DNA from: Sorex araneus
Taxonomy: Eukaryota > Chordata > Mammalia > Eulipotyphla > Soricidae
DNA: 64,000 nt
Assembly (NCBI RefSeq): GCF_027595985.1
Contig: NC_073313.1
Coordinates: 86,968,899 to 87,032,898, forward strand
Direction: 5' to 3'
Positions 31,516 to 43,375 of the stretch are shown here, piece after piece. Below the pieces are notes generated by a model that saw only the letters and a list, made by a program, of their open reading frames with translations, did not search any database and was not told the DNA's origin. A program made the translations under genes and the position numbers. Every line of letters begins with the position of its first letter. Within the stretch, counting starts at the first letter, position 1.

Positions 31516-31869
31516 CTTCCCCCAAATGGAGAAAGAAAAGACTCTTCAGCAAATGGTGTTGGATTTTGAAGTTTTGTGTGTATGTTGTCTAGTTCTGCTA
31601 GATTTTATTGGCTTGACACTTTCTTCAAGAGTAAGTGGTAGTGCCCATTTTAGAGAACTATCATTACAATTAAGTACTTTAATCTTGTTTTTGAATATTT
31701 GTCAAGTTGATTAAATTTTATCCTGGCATTAGTCAATTTATGTTTTTCAGTACTGTTGAACGTTATTGTTCTAGTACTGAGTCATTCGATTTTCTTCCAT
31801 TTTGAACTGTTTTTAAAAATGGTGCCAAAGACTGGATAGCAACATACAAAGGAATGAAATTAAGACACT

Positions 31870-32035
31870 ATTTTACATAGTTTAGCAGGTAGGGCATTTG
31901 CCTTGATCTCAGCCCACCCGGGATCGATCCCCAGAATCACATATGGTCCTCCAAGCACCACCAGAAGTAATTCATGAATGCAGAGCCAGGAGTAACACCT
32001 GAGCATCACCAGGTGTGGCCCCCCAAACAAACAAA
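31870..32035 (+). mobile_element. Type-A SINE, 5'-eroded
   Basis: agcaggtagggcatttgcct to caccaggtgtggccccc. Confidence 0.82.
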
Positions 32036-32104
32036 TATACAACCGCTATCCTACAACATACTCAAGAGGGATTAAAAGTAGATGTTAGACAACAATCTAC
32101 AAAA

Positions 32105-32520
32105 TACATGTTACAGCAGAATTAGGCTGAAATAGGTCTGAGTTCTGGGGTAAGATAAGCACGCAGTCCCCAATGTCATCCATGTGTTACAGCTCTTTAT
32201 AGCTCCCAAGAGGCCAACACAGTCTTTGTTTAGAACGGGGACATAGCAGCAACCTTCCAGTAGCATCACGAACTCATGACCAGTGACTATATACTTCAAA
32301 TATCCCTGCCCCAAGTATGCCCGGTATTAATGAGGGTGTGAAAAACCGATCAATTTGATTGGTTACACAAAGCAAGCACTCAGATCGCCTAGAAATAACT
32401 AATCAGATTGCCCAGGTAAAGACCAATCAGATCACTTCTCATACACACCACCCATAAGGTATATATAAACATAGCTGCCTCCTTCACTTCCACTGCTAAT
32501 ACAGAGAAGAAAGCATAGGT
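32105..32520 (+). mobile_element. LTR-like segment with CCAAT and TATA motifs
   Basis: Repeated ttgattggtt, taatcagatt and ccaatcagat motifs precede ggtatatataaacatagctg. 12660-12730 and 11150-11230 share pieces (ccacccagatggtatataaa; catctgattggttatac), which suggests one dispersed family. Confidence 0.35.
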
Positions 32521-32599
32521 CAAAAATTATATGATATTGATTTCAGTGTAACTTCTGTGATACAACTGTATTTTCAAGGAAAATGAAAGCAAAACCTAA

Positions 32600-33710
32600 A
32601 AGGATTTGTTCAAGTGGTACTGCATTAACCTAAAAAGCTTTTGTACTACAAAAAAGCTATTGTTGAGTAAAAATGATCCGACTCAATGGACGAAAATGTT
32701 AGTATACTATACATCTGACAGAGGGCTAATACCCAAGACATATAAGGAATTCTCAAAACTCAAAAATAAGAAAACAATCTTATCCCCAAAATCGGAGAAG
32801 CAGACTAAAAAAATAGTATAGCTGGTAGGGAGCTTGCCTTGCATGTGGCATTCGATTTCTGACATTCCATAAGGTCCCTTAGCCTGGCAAGGAGTGATCC
32901 CTGAACTCAGCCAGGAGTAATCCCTGAGCACAGTCATCTGTGTCCCCAAAATATACACAAAACAGTAAAAGAAATTGAAGAAGAGCTGTGTAGACACTTC
33001 ACCAAACAAGACTTACAGATGGTCAACTGGCACATAAAAGAATCTCATCATGACTGGAAATATAATTATAGAGGAAATGAAAAGAAAAACAAGAATAAGA
33101 TGTTAGTTCATGTGTCTGAAAATGGCCTGTATCAAAAAGACCAGAAAGAAGCATTTGTGACAATGTGGAAAGAAAGGAACCTTCATATATTGTTGTACGT
33201 TGGGAATGTACACTGTTTCAGTCTTTTCGGAAAACAGTATCTGGGTGTGGCTCAGCCCCTTCTTCCTCAGGCATATGCACACATACATTCATTGAACACT
33301 TTTTACACTAGCCAAGAACTGGAAATAGCCCACATACTCAATGATAAAGAAGATGTGGTAGACAATTTCTCAGATGTAAGAAAAAAAATGAGATCTTGCT
33401 TTAGCTATAGCATGGATGGAAGTATAGTGTGTCATAATAAACGAAGTTAAGTCAGAAGGAGAAGACAAATGCCAGGTGATCTTACTCATGTGTAGGATAT
33501 AAAGAACCAAAGGCAGGGAAGAGAGAATGTCCAATTGGAACAAATCCTTAGTCTCAGATTTGAGTTTACCAAGGGGAGCAGTGGTAAAGACTGAGAGGAG
33601 GGGTGGGAATTTTGACACTTTGTTGGTAGACATGGTGTGGAAACATTGTAGCCCTAAGATACAGGTGTGGTTTTTGTAAAGCAATGTTAACTGAATAGGA
33701 AAAAAAAAGA
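32600..33710 (+). mobile_element. Old diverged L1 ORF2 3' part and tail, split by a SINE
   Basis: acctaaaaagcttttgtact, catctgacagagggctaata and catataaggaattctcaaaa correspond to the ORF2 region at 12920-13060. A SINE interrupts at 32806-32955. 33005-33450 holds a degraded ORF2 C-terminus, followed by an L1-type tail to 33710. The 143-codon ORF at 33019-33450 is a remnant, not a gene. Confidence 0.75.
32806..32955 (+). mobile_element. Type-A SINE in old L1
   Basis: atagtatagctggtagggag to agtcatctgtgtcccc. Confidence 0.78.
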
Positions 33711-33840
33711 ATTTTAAAAGCCTTCCTTCTACTTTTGCTAATATTTCCTTAAACAACAGGACCAGGAGATAGTTTTGAACTTTATACCTCAGTATTCTCT
33801 AGACTGCAATATAAGACCTTCCCTTTAAAAACTTTTGGGT

Positions 33841-34145
33841 GGACTAGAGAGATAGTGATGGGGTAAGGTGTTTTCCTTGTTCACAGCTCACTCTGGTTCA
33901 ATTCCCGGCACTACCAGGAGTGAGCTGAGAACAGAGCTAGGAGTAAGCCCTGTGCCCTTTCCCCCCCAAAAAAAAGAGAAGAAATTGAAAAGGGGGCAAG
34001 TTGACCACACCCACTGGGTCTCAAGGCATTTTCCTGGTTCCGTGCTCAGGAGTGACCCTCAGCGGTGCTCAGAGGACCCTCTATAGTGTCAGATTTGAAC
34101 TGGGGTCAGCTGCATGCAAGACAAGTGTCTTAACCCCTATATTCA
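33841..34145 (+). mobile_element. Two facing type-A SINEs
   Basis: 33841-33975 on + (gactagagagatagtgatg); 34015-34145 on - (ttttcctggttccgtgctca). Confidence 0.72.
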
Positions 34146-34149
34146 CTAA

Positions 34150-34655
34150 ACCCAAGCTTTCTCCATATTTCAAAAACTGATGTGTTTGACTTTCTGATAC
34201 ATTGTACAGTGATCCTCTCACTGGCTTTACTTTCATGTGCTTAAATAATCAGTCACAAATGTAACTTTAACAAGCAAGACCTCTGTTCAAATTCCACCTT
34301 AAACTCCCTGAAGAAGCTTCTTTCTTGCTCCAAACCAAACCATCTTATAAAGGATGGAGGTGAGATAGAGTGTTTATAATGTCTTGGAACCCCTTAATCA
34401 CAGGTTGCTCTATAGGCCAGATACTTGCTTATGTTATCACATGAACCCATTTGAATTTAAATTTCCACCATAACCAAACCCGTAAGGTGTGATTGCTCAG
34501 CATTCTGTGATTGTGGTCTTGTTATTACTGGTCTAGTTAGTTCCATTGGTTTATAATTCAGAGACCCAATTTCTCTAATTAAACCATTGCATCATCCAAA
34601 TATAATATGCTAAGATATATATAATCTGGGGTTACTATCAATTTTAAAAGGATAC
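34150..34655. other. Unassigned stretch
   Basis: No ORF or repeat recognised; moderately AT-rich. Confidence 0.4.
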
Positions 34656-34659
34656 CCCT

Positions 34660-34985
34660 AGGGGGCCAGAGAGTTAGCATAGCAAACAGGGCACTTACCT
34701 TGCATGTGGTCAATGCTGGTTTGATTCCCGGAATTCCATATAGACCCCTGAGCACTTCCAGGAGTGATACTTGAGCACAGAACTGGGAGTAAGCTCTGAG
34801 CACTGCCAGGTGTGACCCCTAAAACAAAAACAGGATACCTTTCAAGAACAAGGTTTGGAGATATTCTCAGTGGGTTGCTTTGCATACAGGAGTCTGGGTT
34901 TGGTCCCTGGCACAGCATAGTTCTTAAAGCACTGCCAGGAGTGACCTCTGAGCACCAAGCCAGTACCTGAGCTGCTCCAAAACAA
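34660..34985 (+). mobile_element. Two type-A SINEs in tandem
   Basis: 34660-34830 (gggccagagagttagcatag) and 34848-34985 (gtttggagatattctcagtg), the second more eroded. Confidence 0.78.
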
Positions 34986-35264
34986 AAAATACAAAAAGAT
35001 ACCCAAAATCACATATTCCTGATGATTTCACTCTATTTCAGGAGCTTCCCATTGGAGAAGACTTCATGTTTTGTGCCAAAAAACTTCATTCTGGATGCTG
35101 AGATCTCTCACCAATGTCTATGAGCTGTATCCTGACACATCTTGAATACAGGACACTTTTGTTCTGTTCCTTTGATCTTTAGGATTGCTCTGTTTCCTGA
35201 GCTTCTTCTATGCTCAGCTCCTATCTTGTTATACTCTTCACTCTCTACTAAAATGTACATTGCT

Positions 35265-35425
35265 AGGGCCAGAGAGATAGTACAGCAGGTAGAGCACTTG
35301 CCTTGCACATGGCTTTTCAATTCTCAGCACCCTATATGGTCCCTTGAACCTGCCAGGAGTGATCCCTGAGCAAAGAACCAGGAGTGAGCCCTGAGCACTG
35401 CTGGGTGTGGCCCAAAAATGGGCCT
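35265..35425 (+). mobile_element. Type-A SINE, diverged
   Basis: gggccagagagatagtacag to gctgggtgtggcccaaa. Confidence 0.87.
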
Positions 35426-35589
35426 GGGAGGTTAATAGAAGTCTGGTGCCTCTAGTTCATCAGTGGTGTAGAGGTGTGATATAAGCATATATTTTTACAT
35501 ATGTGGTTTATGTATAGATTCACATATATAAGCTACAGAGCCAACAATACTGCAAAAATGAGGTCTAAACTGCAATACACAAACACGAA

Positions 35590-35755
35590 AATGTGCCAAG
35601 GAGGCAGACTGGGAGGTGAGAGGGAACCTGGGGACATTGGCCCAGGGAAGTCAACACTGGTGACAGGACCATTATTGGAATATTGTACTACTTAATCTCA
35701 ACTATGAATAACTATGTAAATCACGGTGCCTTAATATTTAATACAATAAATTAAA
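35590..35755 (+). mobile_element. Diverged L1-type tail
   Basis: ctgggaggtgagagggaacc, gggaagtcaacactggtgac and tatgtaaatcacggtgcctt. Confidence 0.6.
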
Positions 35756-36104
35756 GTGCATTCTGACACTTCTAATGCCTGGAGGGAAATCTAGTATAAA
35801 TTACTACTATCTATGACATTCTGAAAACTAATGGAGATAATGCTTTTCCCAGGAGATGCCTGCCCCATATCAGTTTAATCTTTAACCCCATGGGGAGAAG
35901 ACCACTACTCTCTAATGCCTTCTTCTATTACTCTCCTCCAGCTTTTCACCAGTTGCCCATCTTGTATCCACAACTATGATTGCCACAACCATTTAATTAC
36001 AGACCAGTGATATAAAACCTTACAGAGACTTATTTATACCTTCCAGCGACATAATTGTCAAACCTGCCACCGTGACACAAACATACTTAAGGCACACTTT
36101 ATAA

Positions 36105-36475
36105 CTCTGTTATGCAAGCAGTGCGGAGGGAGGGGCCATATTGAGACCACTGGGTGGGTCCTCATTTACATATGCAATTCTATCGGCCAATCACACAAAC
36201 CCTCGTTTACCTAGGGCATCTCTATTGGTCCCTTCTATAAACCCTTATTTACGTAGTCAGTAGTGGTCAGCCCCCACAAAATCCCATTTACATATGGTGT
36301 AATCAATCAGATAGAAATAACTAAGCAACAGGAATATTGTAACACATATAAAGCTTTTGAGTGTTGACCTTGACACGATCACGTTGGTGGTGATTGTTGA
36401 GGTAGGGCGTCAGCTGCTGAATGCATTACTATTGCTGTTCATTTCATTAAAGACTCAGCCTGCAGACATGACTGT
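36105..36475 (+). mobile_element. LTR-like segment with repeated enhancer-like units
   Basis: Three to four imperfect units of about 42 bp begin tcatttacatatg, tcgtttacctagg, ttatttacgtagt and catttacatatgg, two of them with inverted CCAAT (ccaatcac, attggtcc). They are followed by a TATA-like acatataaag (36345) and an attaaa signal (about 36448-36453). This layout is typical of a U3-R region, but the family is unrecognised. Confidence 0.4.
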
Positions 36476-36499
36476 GTGCCTTTTTGTTTGTTCGTTTAT

Positions 36500-36885
36500 T
36501 TGTTTTGGGGCCACATCTGACAATGCTCAGGGGTTCCTGGCTCTGCACTCAGAAATCACTCCTGGTGGTACTCAGCAGGAGATCAAACCTGCTTCTGGCA
36601 CGCATTCAAGGCAGGAGCTCCAAGCCTTTAAAATATCTCCCATGCCCCCTTTTCCAGTGATTCCTTTTTTTAATCACAAATAATCTTATCTATTTTAATA
36701 TACTTATTTATTTATTTTGGATTTTTTGTCACATCCGGCAGTATTCATGGCTTACTCCTGCCTTTGTGCTCAGAGATTATTACCTGGTAGGACTTGGGGG
36801 ACCATATATAATGACAGGGATGGCATCTGGGTCATTCGTGTGCAAGACAAATGCCATACCTGCTGTACTATTTCTTTAGTCCTTA
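36500..36885 (-). mobile_element. Two type-A SINEs, antisense
   Basis: 36500-36645 (ttggggccacatctgacaat) and 36712-36885 (tttttgtcacatccggcag). Confidence 0.78.
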
Positions 36886-37004
36886 TGTTGATTCTGTAGT
36901 GAAAACTTAGATTGTTTGAGATCTTATTTTCTTGCATCATCACTAAAGCTATAATTTTTATACTTAAGTCCTGATTTAGCTGCATCCCATAACATTTTTA
37001 TTTT

Positions 37005-37720
37005 TGTTTTGGGGCAACACATGGCAATGCTCAGGGCTTACTTCTTGTGTCTATGCTCAGGAATCACTTCTGGTGGGCTCAGTGGACTATAAGGGGTGCC
37101 AGATATTGAACCTGAGCCTGCTGTGTGCTAGGCAAATGCCCTGCCCTCTGTACAGTTCGTTCCTCCAATCCCTCTTTTTGGCTTTGGGGCCGCACCTGGC
37201 AGTCCCAAGGGACAACTCCTGAACAGGAATTTGGGGAATTTATGCAGTACTAGGATCAAAACCAGGTCAACCACGTGCTCTAACCCTTGCATGCATTCTT
37301 ACTCTAGCTCCTGTATCTCATACATTTTAACATGCTATCTTTCCGTTTTTTTTTTTCTTTTTGGGTGACACCGGGCGATGCACAGGGGTTACTCCTGGCT
37401 CATGCACTCAGGAATTTCTCCTGGTGGTGCTCAGGGGACCATATAGAATGCTGGGAATCGAACCCGGGTTGGCCGCGTGCAAAGCAAATGCCCTACCTGC
37501 TGTGCTATTGCTCCAGCCCCTCAGTTTTAATTAAGTTCAGCTCACTCTGTTTTTTGTTTTAGGGTCATTCCCAGTGATCCTCAGGGGTTACTCCTAGCTA
37601 TGCACTCAGGAGTCACTCCTGGTGGTATTCAGGGGACTATATAGGATTCTGGGGATATAACCCAGGTTGGCTGTGTGCACAATAAACATCCTACCTGCTG
37701 TTCTATCTCTCTGGTCCCTT
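37005..37720 (-). mobile_element. Four type-A SINEs in antisense tandem
   Basis: Copies at 37005-37172, 37175-37315, 37350-37520 and 37558-37718. The third is well kept (gctgggaatcgaacccgggt); the others are older. Confidence 0.8.
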
Positions 37721-37837
37721 CATCTTTTCTTATAACTTATAATTAGTTCATTGTGTATTAGGGGTCCTTTGTCAGTTCATATAAATTTCAGTTTCAGTAA
37801 CAAGAACTGAAACTTATTTTGCTTCTCTTTTGGGAAA

Positions 37838-37995
37838 GGTCACACCTGGCAGTGAACAGGGACTATTCCAGGCTCCATGCTCAGGTGTAACTCCTGTTTA
37901 TGCTCAGTGGACTTGGTGTGGTGCTTGGGATTCTAACTGAGGCTGATCGTATAAAAGGCAAGCATCTAAACCCCTGTACTACCTCTCCAGTCCAA
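37838..37995 (-). mobile_element. Type-A SINE, old
   Basis: aggtcacacctggcagtgaa to ctacctctccagtcc. Confidence 0.75.
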
Positions 37996-38274
37996 GAACT
38001 GAATCTTTAAAGAGCTTGAAATCATTCATGTATATATGGATGATTTCAATCCTTTCAAAATCTTTTCATTTTAGCTTCCTTCTGTTGATGATATATACAT
38101 ATAGAAGGATATGAGAATTTATGGGGCCAGAGAAATACTACAGACAAAGACTTAACAACCAAATTGTGAGATACAACAATTTTCACAAATTTTCTTTTAC
38201 TGGAGTACTTTTGATAATTCCTTTAGAAGTTGGTTATGACAAGTAATAGGAAACAAAGTATTGTGTGCCTGCTA

Positions 38275-38410
38275 ATACGGCAGGCCTGGGGGGATGGTTG
38301 GGAAAATGGGGAAAATGGTGAAGGGAGGGCCACTCATGTTGTGGGATTGGTGTTGGAACACCAAAAGTCCATATGAATAACTCTGTAAATCATGGTGTTT
38401 ATTTACTTAT
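38275..38410 (+). mobile_element. Diverged L1-type tail
   Basis: ctggggggatggttgggaaa, gattggtgttggaacaccaa and ctctgtaaatcatggtgttt. Confidence 0.55.
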
Positions 38411-38414
38411 ATTT

Positions 38415-38582
38415 TTTTGTTTTTTGGGTCACACCCAGAGATACACAGGGTTGACTCCTGGCTCTGAACTCAGGAATTTCTCCTGGTGGTGCTAAGGGGA
38501 CCATATGGGATGCCAGGGATAGAACCTGGGTTGGCCACATGCAAAACAAATACCCTACCCACTATACTATTGCTCTGGCCCA
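38415..38582 (-). mobile_element. Type-A SINE
   Basis: ttttgggtcacacccagaga to ctattgctctggccca. Confidence 0.88.
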
Positions 38583-38844
38583 ATCATGTTGTTTAAATAA
38601 AGTTAAAAAAATAAAATTCAATTCTTTGAAAACTATTGTGTTTTGTTTTATGGGTAATTATAGGCTGCAAATAAAAACTATATGCAATGTATTGTCAATG
38701 CTTGAGAAGATTGTATAATCTGCTGTTGTTGAATGGAATGTTCAGTAGCAGTCATTTAGGTCAAATCTCATAATATTGTTGTTTACATTTTCTTGATTCT
38801 TGCATGTTGTCCTGCTAGATTTTTAAAAAAATTTTATTTAATTT

Positions 38845-39365
38845 TTATTTTTTTAATTTTATTTTTTTATTGAATCACTGTGAGATACAGTTACAAAGTG
38901 TTCTTATTTGATCCACCACCAACCCCCTGCATACCACTTCTCACATTCCCCCTCTGCCTGTGTGGCAGACATTTTTCACTTTACTCCTTCCTTACTTTGA
39001 TTACATTCAATTTTCAACAGGAATCTCACTATAATTATTTGGAGGTTTTCCTCCAACAGTCAGACATGTTGGATGGCATCAATAGATTGTATGTTTTTAT
39101 TTTTCAGAAAAGGTCACACGGCCGCATTAGTGGCCACGTGGTTTGGAGATGTCCCGGTCCCGCATCCCGGAGCTGTGTTAGTAGCTGCTCAGTGTCGCTG
39201 GGGCTCCATCTGGAGAAGGCGTACCGGCTGTACCTCCTCCGTCTGGCTCCCCGGTGTTGCTGGCCCAGTCTGGGGTCTGGAGCAGTCTCCGGCCTGCACT
39301 GCCTACCAGAACGCCCAGATTCTTCTCTGTTGAATGCGGCAAGATGGCACCGATGTCCTGCTAGT
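38845..39365 (-). mobile_element. L1-tailed retroposon with a divergent GC-rich body (copy E)
   Basis: The L1-type tail (gaatcactgtgagatacagttacaaag and tgattacattcaa-type blocks) is followed by a CpG-rich segment at about 39110-39350 that differs from copies A-D. It creates ORFs of 165 and 86 codons in + frames, which I take as chance ORFs in GC-rich repeat. It sits inside old antisense L1 sequence. Confidence 0.55.
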
Positions 39366-39744
39366 TGTTTAATTTAAGTAATGGAATATTGGAAATTGTT
39401 CTCCCCACAGGTCACTTATTCTGGGGTTCCTCTGTTAGGTGTGTGTATATATAGTCATTACATACTCCAAGTGAACTGGTCCTTTATCACTTTATCAATT
39501 TTTATTTCTCTAGTCCTTTTCTGTTGGGGTGGGGTTAATGTCTATTTTATTTGATACCAGTTTGGTGGGCAGGAGTATAAAGGTGCTGCCACAAGATTCT
39601 AGTTAATGTCTTATTTAAATACTACTAATCTGGATGCAGCTATGAAGCAATTACTCTTCCAGATTTAATTGAAGTCCTAAACCAGTTGACCTTTGTCATA
39701 CACAGGTTATCAGTGTGGGCCTGACAAAATCAAGGGAGTCTTTT

Positions 39745-39855
39745 TTTTTTGCTTTTTGGGTCACACCTGGCAATGCACAAGGGTTACCTCCTGGCTTTGC
39801 ACTCAGGAGTTACTCCTGGCAGTGCTCAGGGGACCATATAGGATGCTGGGAATCG
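39745..39855 (-). mobile_element. Type-A SINE lacking its tRNA-like head
   Basis: Only the body and A tail are present. The 17-bp repeat aatcaagggagtctttt at 39728-39744 and 39856-39872 shows that the insertion itself was 5'-truncated. Confidence 0.92.
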
Positions 39856-39967
39856 AATCAAGGGAGTCTTTTAAAGAGTGTTTCCTCCGTGTTTGTGCTG
39901 GAAGAAATAATCAGAGATTCAAAGCCACAAAGGGATTATGATATTTTGTTTTCTTTTTATTTCCTTT

Positions 39968-40312
39968 GCTTTTGGGCCTTACCTGGTGGTTCTCAACATT
40001 TTCTCCTGGATCTACTTTCAGGGATTACTGCTAGGAGTTTTCAGGGAAGCATATTTGGGGCAGAGGATCAAAACCAGGTCAGCCTTTTGCAAGGCAAGCA
40101 CCCTACCTGCTATACTATCACTCTGGTTATATCGCTTTATTTGTTTGTTTGTTTTTTTGTGGCAGAGTATACCCAGTGATGCTCAGAGGTTACTTCTGGC
40201 TCTGCATTCAGGAATCACTACTAGCAGGGCTCAGGGAATACCGGTGATTGAACCCGTGTTGGCCACGTCCAAGGAAAGCACTTTACACAGTGTACTATCT
40301 CTCTAACCCCAA
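39968..40312 (-). mobile_element. Two type-A SINEs, antisense
   Basis: 39968-40125 and 40160-40312 (cagtgatgctcagaggttac; actatctctctaacccc). Confidence 0.78.
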
Positions 40313-40567
40313 GCCCCGAGATCTTTTATTTTCTTGAAGATAGCGGGGTTCTAGTATCAAGTAAATGGGGATGTTAGTTCCAAAATTGCAAGGAATTGAA
40401 TTTTGGCCAACCACTTGAATGTGGAATTACATGTTTTGTCTGTTTGTGATTTTGTTTGTTCACTCAGAAGTAGAACTTTCCCCCTTAAAATTCCAGATAA
40501 GGGGGCCGGCCTGGTAAAGACATTCATTTTTACTTTTTTAGTTGGTAGTGGTAGGGGGGAAGGGATT

Positions 40568-40708
40568 TGGGGCCATACCTGGCAGTACTCAGGGCTTACT
40601 CTTGGTTCTGTACTGGATAGTCACTCCTAGTGATACTCAGGCTAGAGATTAAAAAAATGGCACCATGCCAGGCAAATGTCTTTAACCTCTGTACTATCTG
40701 TCTGACCC
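40568..40708 (-). mobile_element. Type-A SINE, old
   Basis: gggccatacctggcagtact to actatctgtctgacccc. Confidence 0.75.
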
Positions 40709-41511
40709 CATTTTGACCTTTAGATACTTTAAACACAAGAGTCTACCTGGTCATATGGCTTACAGAACTGTGATCTAATACATGGTATTGTTTTAAGCTG
40801 CAAAATTTGTGGTTATTTGTTTCATAGCAACAGAAAACTAAAGCAATGGTATGGTTGCTCCAGCTCTCCTACAGTTACTATTTGCATAGTATATAATTTT
40901 CCATCTTTTCAATGTTTTTGTGTCTTGCATCTGAAGAGTGCCTGTTATATACAGCATGCAGTTAAATTCTGTTTTCTAGTCTAATCTGATAATGCCTTAT
41001 TTTTGTTGGAGTGCTTATTTCATTCACATTGAACATAATTATTGATTATAATATAAATATAAGTATTTATAATGACCATTTTCCTATTTTCTTTGTCTCC
41101 TATATTTTCCCTCTATTTCTCCTTTGATGCCCTTTACATTAAAAAGATATTTTCTAGAGTGCCATTTTAATTCCCTTTATTTACTCTGCTTATTGAATTG
41201 TTTTCTTAGTGGTTGCTCTGGAGATTACAATATACATCTTAACTTAAAACAATATACTTCCCATTAATGCTAACTTATTTCTAGTGGTATGCAGAAACAG
41301 CTCAAATAAAGCTCTCATTCTACTCCCTGGCTTTCTGCTATTATTATCATATACATTTCATGTTTACATATTCTAAGTCCAACAATAATTTAATAATTAT
41401 TGTTTTATGTAGACATCTTTTAAATTGGCTGTGAGAAAGAAAGAAAAATATTCATGTAGTATTCTATGTTTTCCTATGTGAGTGCCTATATTTGTAGTCT
41501 ATTTATTTTTA

Positions 41512-41665
41512 CACCCAGTGATACTCAGGAGTTAACTCCTGGCTCTTCACTCAGGAGTTACTCATGGTGGTGATCAGGGCACCCTATGGGATGCTGGGAA
41601 TTGAACCCTGGTCAGCTGCATGGACGGCAAACACCCTACCTGCTGTACTATCTCTCTGGCCCCAG
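41512..41665 (-). mobile_element. Type-A SINE, diverged
   Basis: acccagtgatactcaggagt to actatctctctggcccc. Confidence 0.87.
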
Positions 41666-41848
41666 TTGGTAGTCTCTTTCTTTGTATGGAGTCAAGATAC
41701 AATTTTTTGAGCCTGAAGACCTTTCTCTTTTTAAGTTTCTTATGAGGAAGGTAAGATAATAATTAGCCCTTGTTTTGGCTTCCTCCTCTCTGGAAATATC
41801 TTTAGTGGTGGGTCCTTCATTTCTAAAGGTTATTTTATTGGGTATAGA

Positions 41849-42036
41849 ATTATTTATTTATTTATTTATTTCGCTTTTTGGGTCTTACCCGGCAATGCAC
41901 AGGGGTTACTCCTGTCTCTGCACTCAGGAATTACCCCTGGCAGTGCTCAGGGGACCATATGGGATGCTGGGAATCAAACGTGGGTCAGCCACGTGCAAGG
42001 CAAATGCCCTACTCGCTGTGTTATTGCTCCAGTCCC
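41849..42036 (-). mobile_element. Type-A SINE with (TTTA)n tail
   Basis: Full-length. tagaattattt occurs on both sides (about 41847 and about 42036). The A tail has become a TTTA tract. Confidence 0.92.
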
Positions 42037-42107
42037 TAGAATTATTTTTAATAACAAAATTATTGAGATATAAATTATATAGAAATACGATGTATGTATG
42101 TTTGAAT

Positions 42108-42238
42108 TTTGGAGCATACCTGGCGATACTTGGGATTTTCTCTCAGTAGTTCTTGGGGAACAGTGCAGTGCTAGGGATCTATTCCAGGCATCCTGCATTC
42201 AAAGCATGCTCTCAGCTTACTGCATTATCCCTCAGTCC
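42108..42238 (-). mobile_element. Type-A SINE, old
   Basis: ggagcatacctggcgatact to gcattatccctcagtcc. Confidence 0.7.
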
Positions 42239-42784
42239 TAAAAAGCCCATTTAAAGTGCACAATTCAGAGGTTTTTAATGCATTTCCAGAGCTTTGCAGC
42301 CACACTCACAGTCACTTTTAGTGCATTTTCTTCATTTTATATAGAAACTCTATACCTTTGACAACCATTCTCTATATCATCCATCCTCCTTCTGACTCCA
42401 CTAGCCCAAGCATCTACTTACCTACTTTTTGTCTCAATAAATTTGCCTAAAAATAGATTTAACTCTCATTTTCTGAATGACTTTTCCCCCCAATTAGAAT
42501 ATTATTTTCAAGGTTTATCCATGCCATATTATATATTAGTACTTCATTCCTTTTCACCACTGGATAGTATTCCATTGTTGGATAATATTACCTTTTGTTT
42601 CCCAGCTCATGAGTTGATGAACATTTGAGTGCCTCCCACTTTTTGGATTTTTGGAATAATGATGCGATAAACATTCACATGTGTGTTTTATGTAGGCATG
42701 GGTTTTCATTTATCTTGGGTACACATAAGTGTGAGTTTGCTTGGTCATACGCTACTCCTATGTTTAACCTTTTTGTTTGCTTAT

Positions 42785-42946
42785 TTTGGGGCCACACCAA
42801 GTGATGCTCACAGGTTACTTCTGGCTCTGCAATCAGGAATCACTCCCAGCATTGCTCAGAGGACCATATCAATTGCCAGGGATCGAACCTGTGTTGTCAG
42901 GGTCCAAGGCAAGAGCCTTACCTAACTTACTATTCCTCTGTCCCCA
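42785..42946 (-). mobile_element. Type-A SINE, diverged
   Basis: ggggccacaccaagtgatgc to actattcctctgtccc. Confidence 0.82.
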
Positions 42947-42989
42947 TGTTTAACCCTCTAAAAATCTTCCTTCCCTTCCCTTAGTTGGT

Positions 42990-43175
42990 GTTGTGGTCAT
43001 CAAGGGGTTTCACACACTTGGTTGTGGTTCACTGGAGATTTGACACTTTGTTGTGGCACCAAGAATTGAAAAAGTGTCAAGAATGAAATTAGCATGTGTG
43101 GCATTGCTGGGAATCCAATTTGTAGCTCCATGTCTACAAAGCATGTGCTCTATCACTGTGCTATCCCCAGCTTCC
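42990..43175 (-). mobile_element. Very old SINE-like segment
   Basis: ctatcactgtgctatccccagc resembles a SINE head; the rest is poor. Confidence 0.4.
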
Positions 43176-43271
43176 AATGTTTCACCATTTGCAGATCTGT
43201 CCAATTGTCCAAAAGGACTAAACCATTTTACAACCTCATTATCAGAGTATGAGGGTTCCAGTTTCTTCATA

Positions 43272-43375
43272 TTAGGGCGAGGGCAGTGTCTCAGAGTTAG
43301 CCACTTGCCTTGCCTGGGTGAAGCCTTGAGTTCAATAGTTGCGGCTCACCCCACACCCCAAAGTAAAACAAAAAT
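43272..43375 (+). mobile_element. Old type-A SINE fragment
   Basis: ggcgagggcagtgtctcaga and cacttgccttgcctgggt. Confidence 0.5.

Larger units (their letters stand above)
36886..42030 (-). mobile_element. Ancient L1 ORF2 region, antisense, broken by many SINEs
   Basis: Recognisable antisense blocks occur in the expected order: ctgcatcccataacattttt (36980), ctgctgttgttgaatggaat (38720), tttgataccagtttggt (39550), ttcttagtggttgctctgga (41205) and tattttattgggtatagaat (41831). Between them lie about ten SINEs and copy E. All coding capacity is lost. Confidence 0.65.

Noticed and set aside
37005-37720. Regular spacing of similar units suggesting a CRISPR-like or satellite array
   Set aside because: The units are independently diverged SINEs with different tails and unequal spacing. 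There is no constant repeat with unique spacers, and the DNA is mammalian.
38880-39377. A 165-codon protein-coding gene with a CpG-island promoter
   Set aside because: It begins in an antisense L1 tail and continues into the GC-rich body of a retroposon. No domain or start context supports it.
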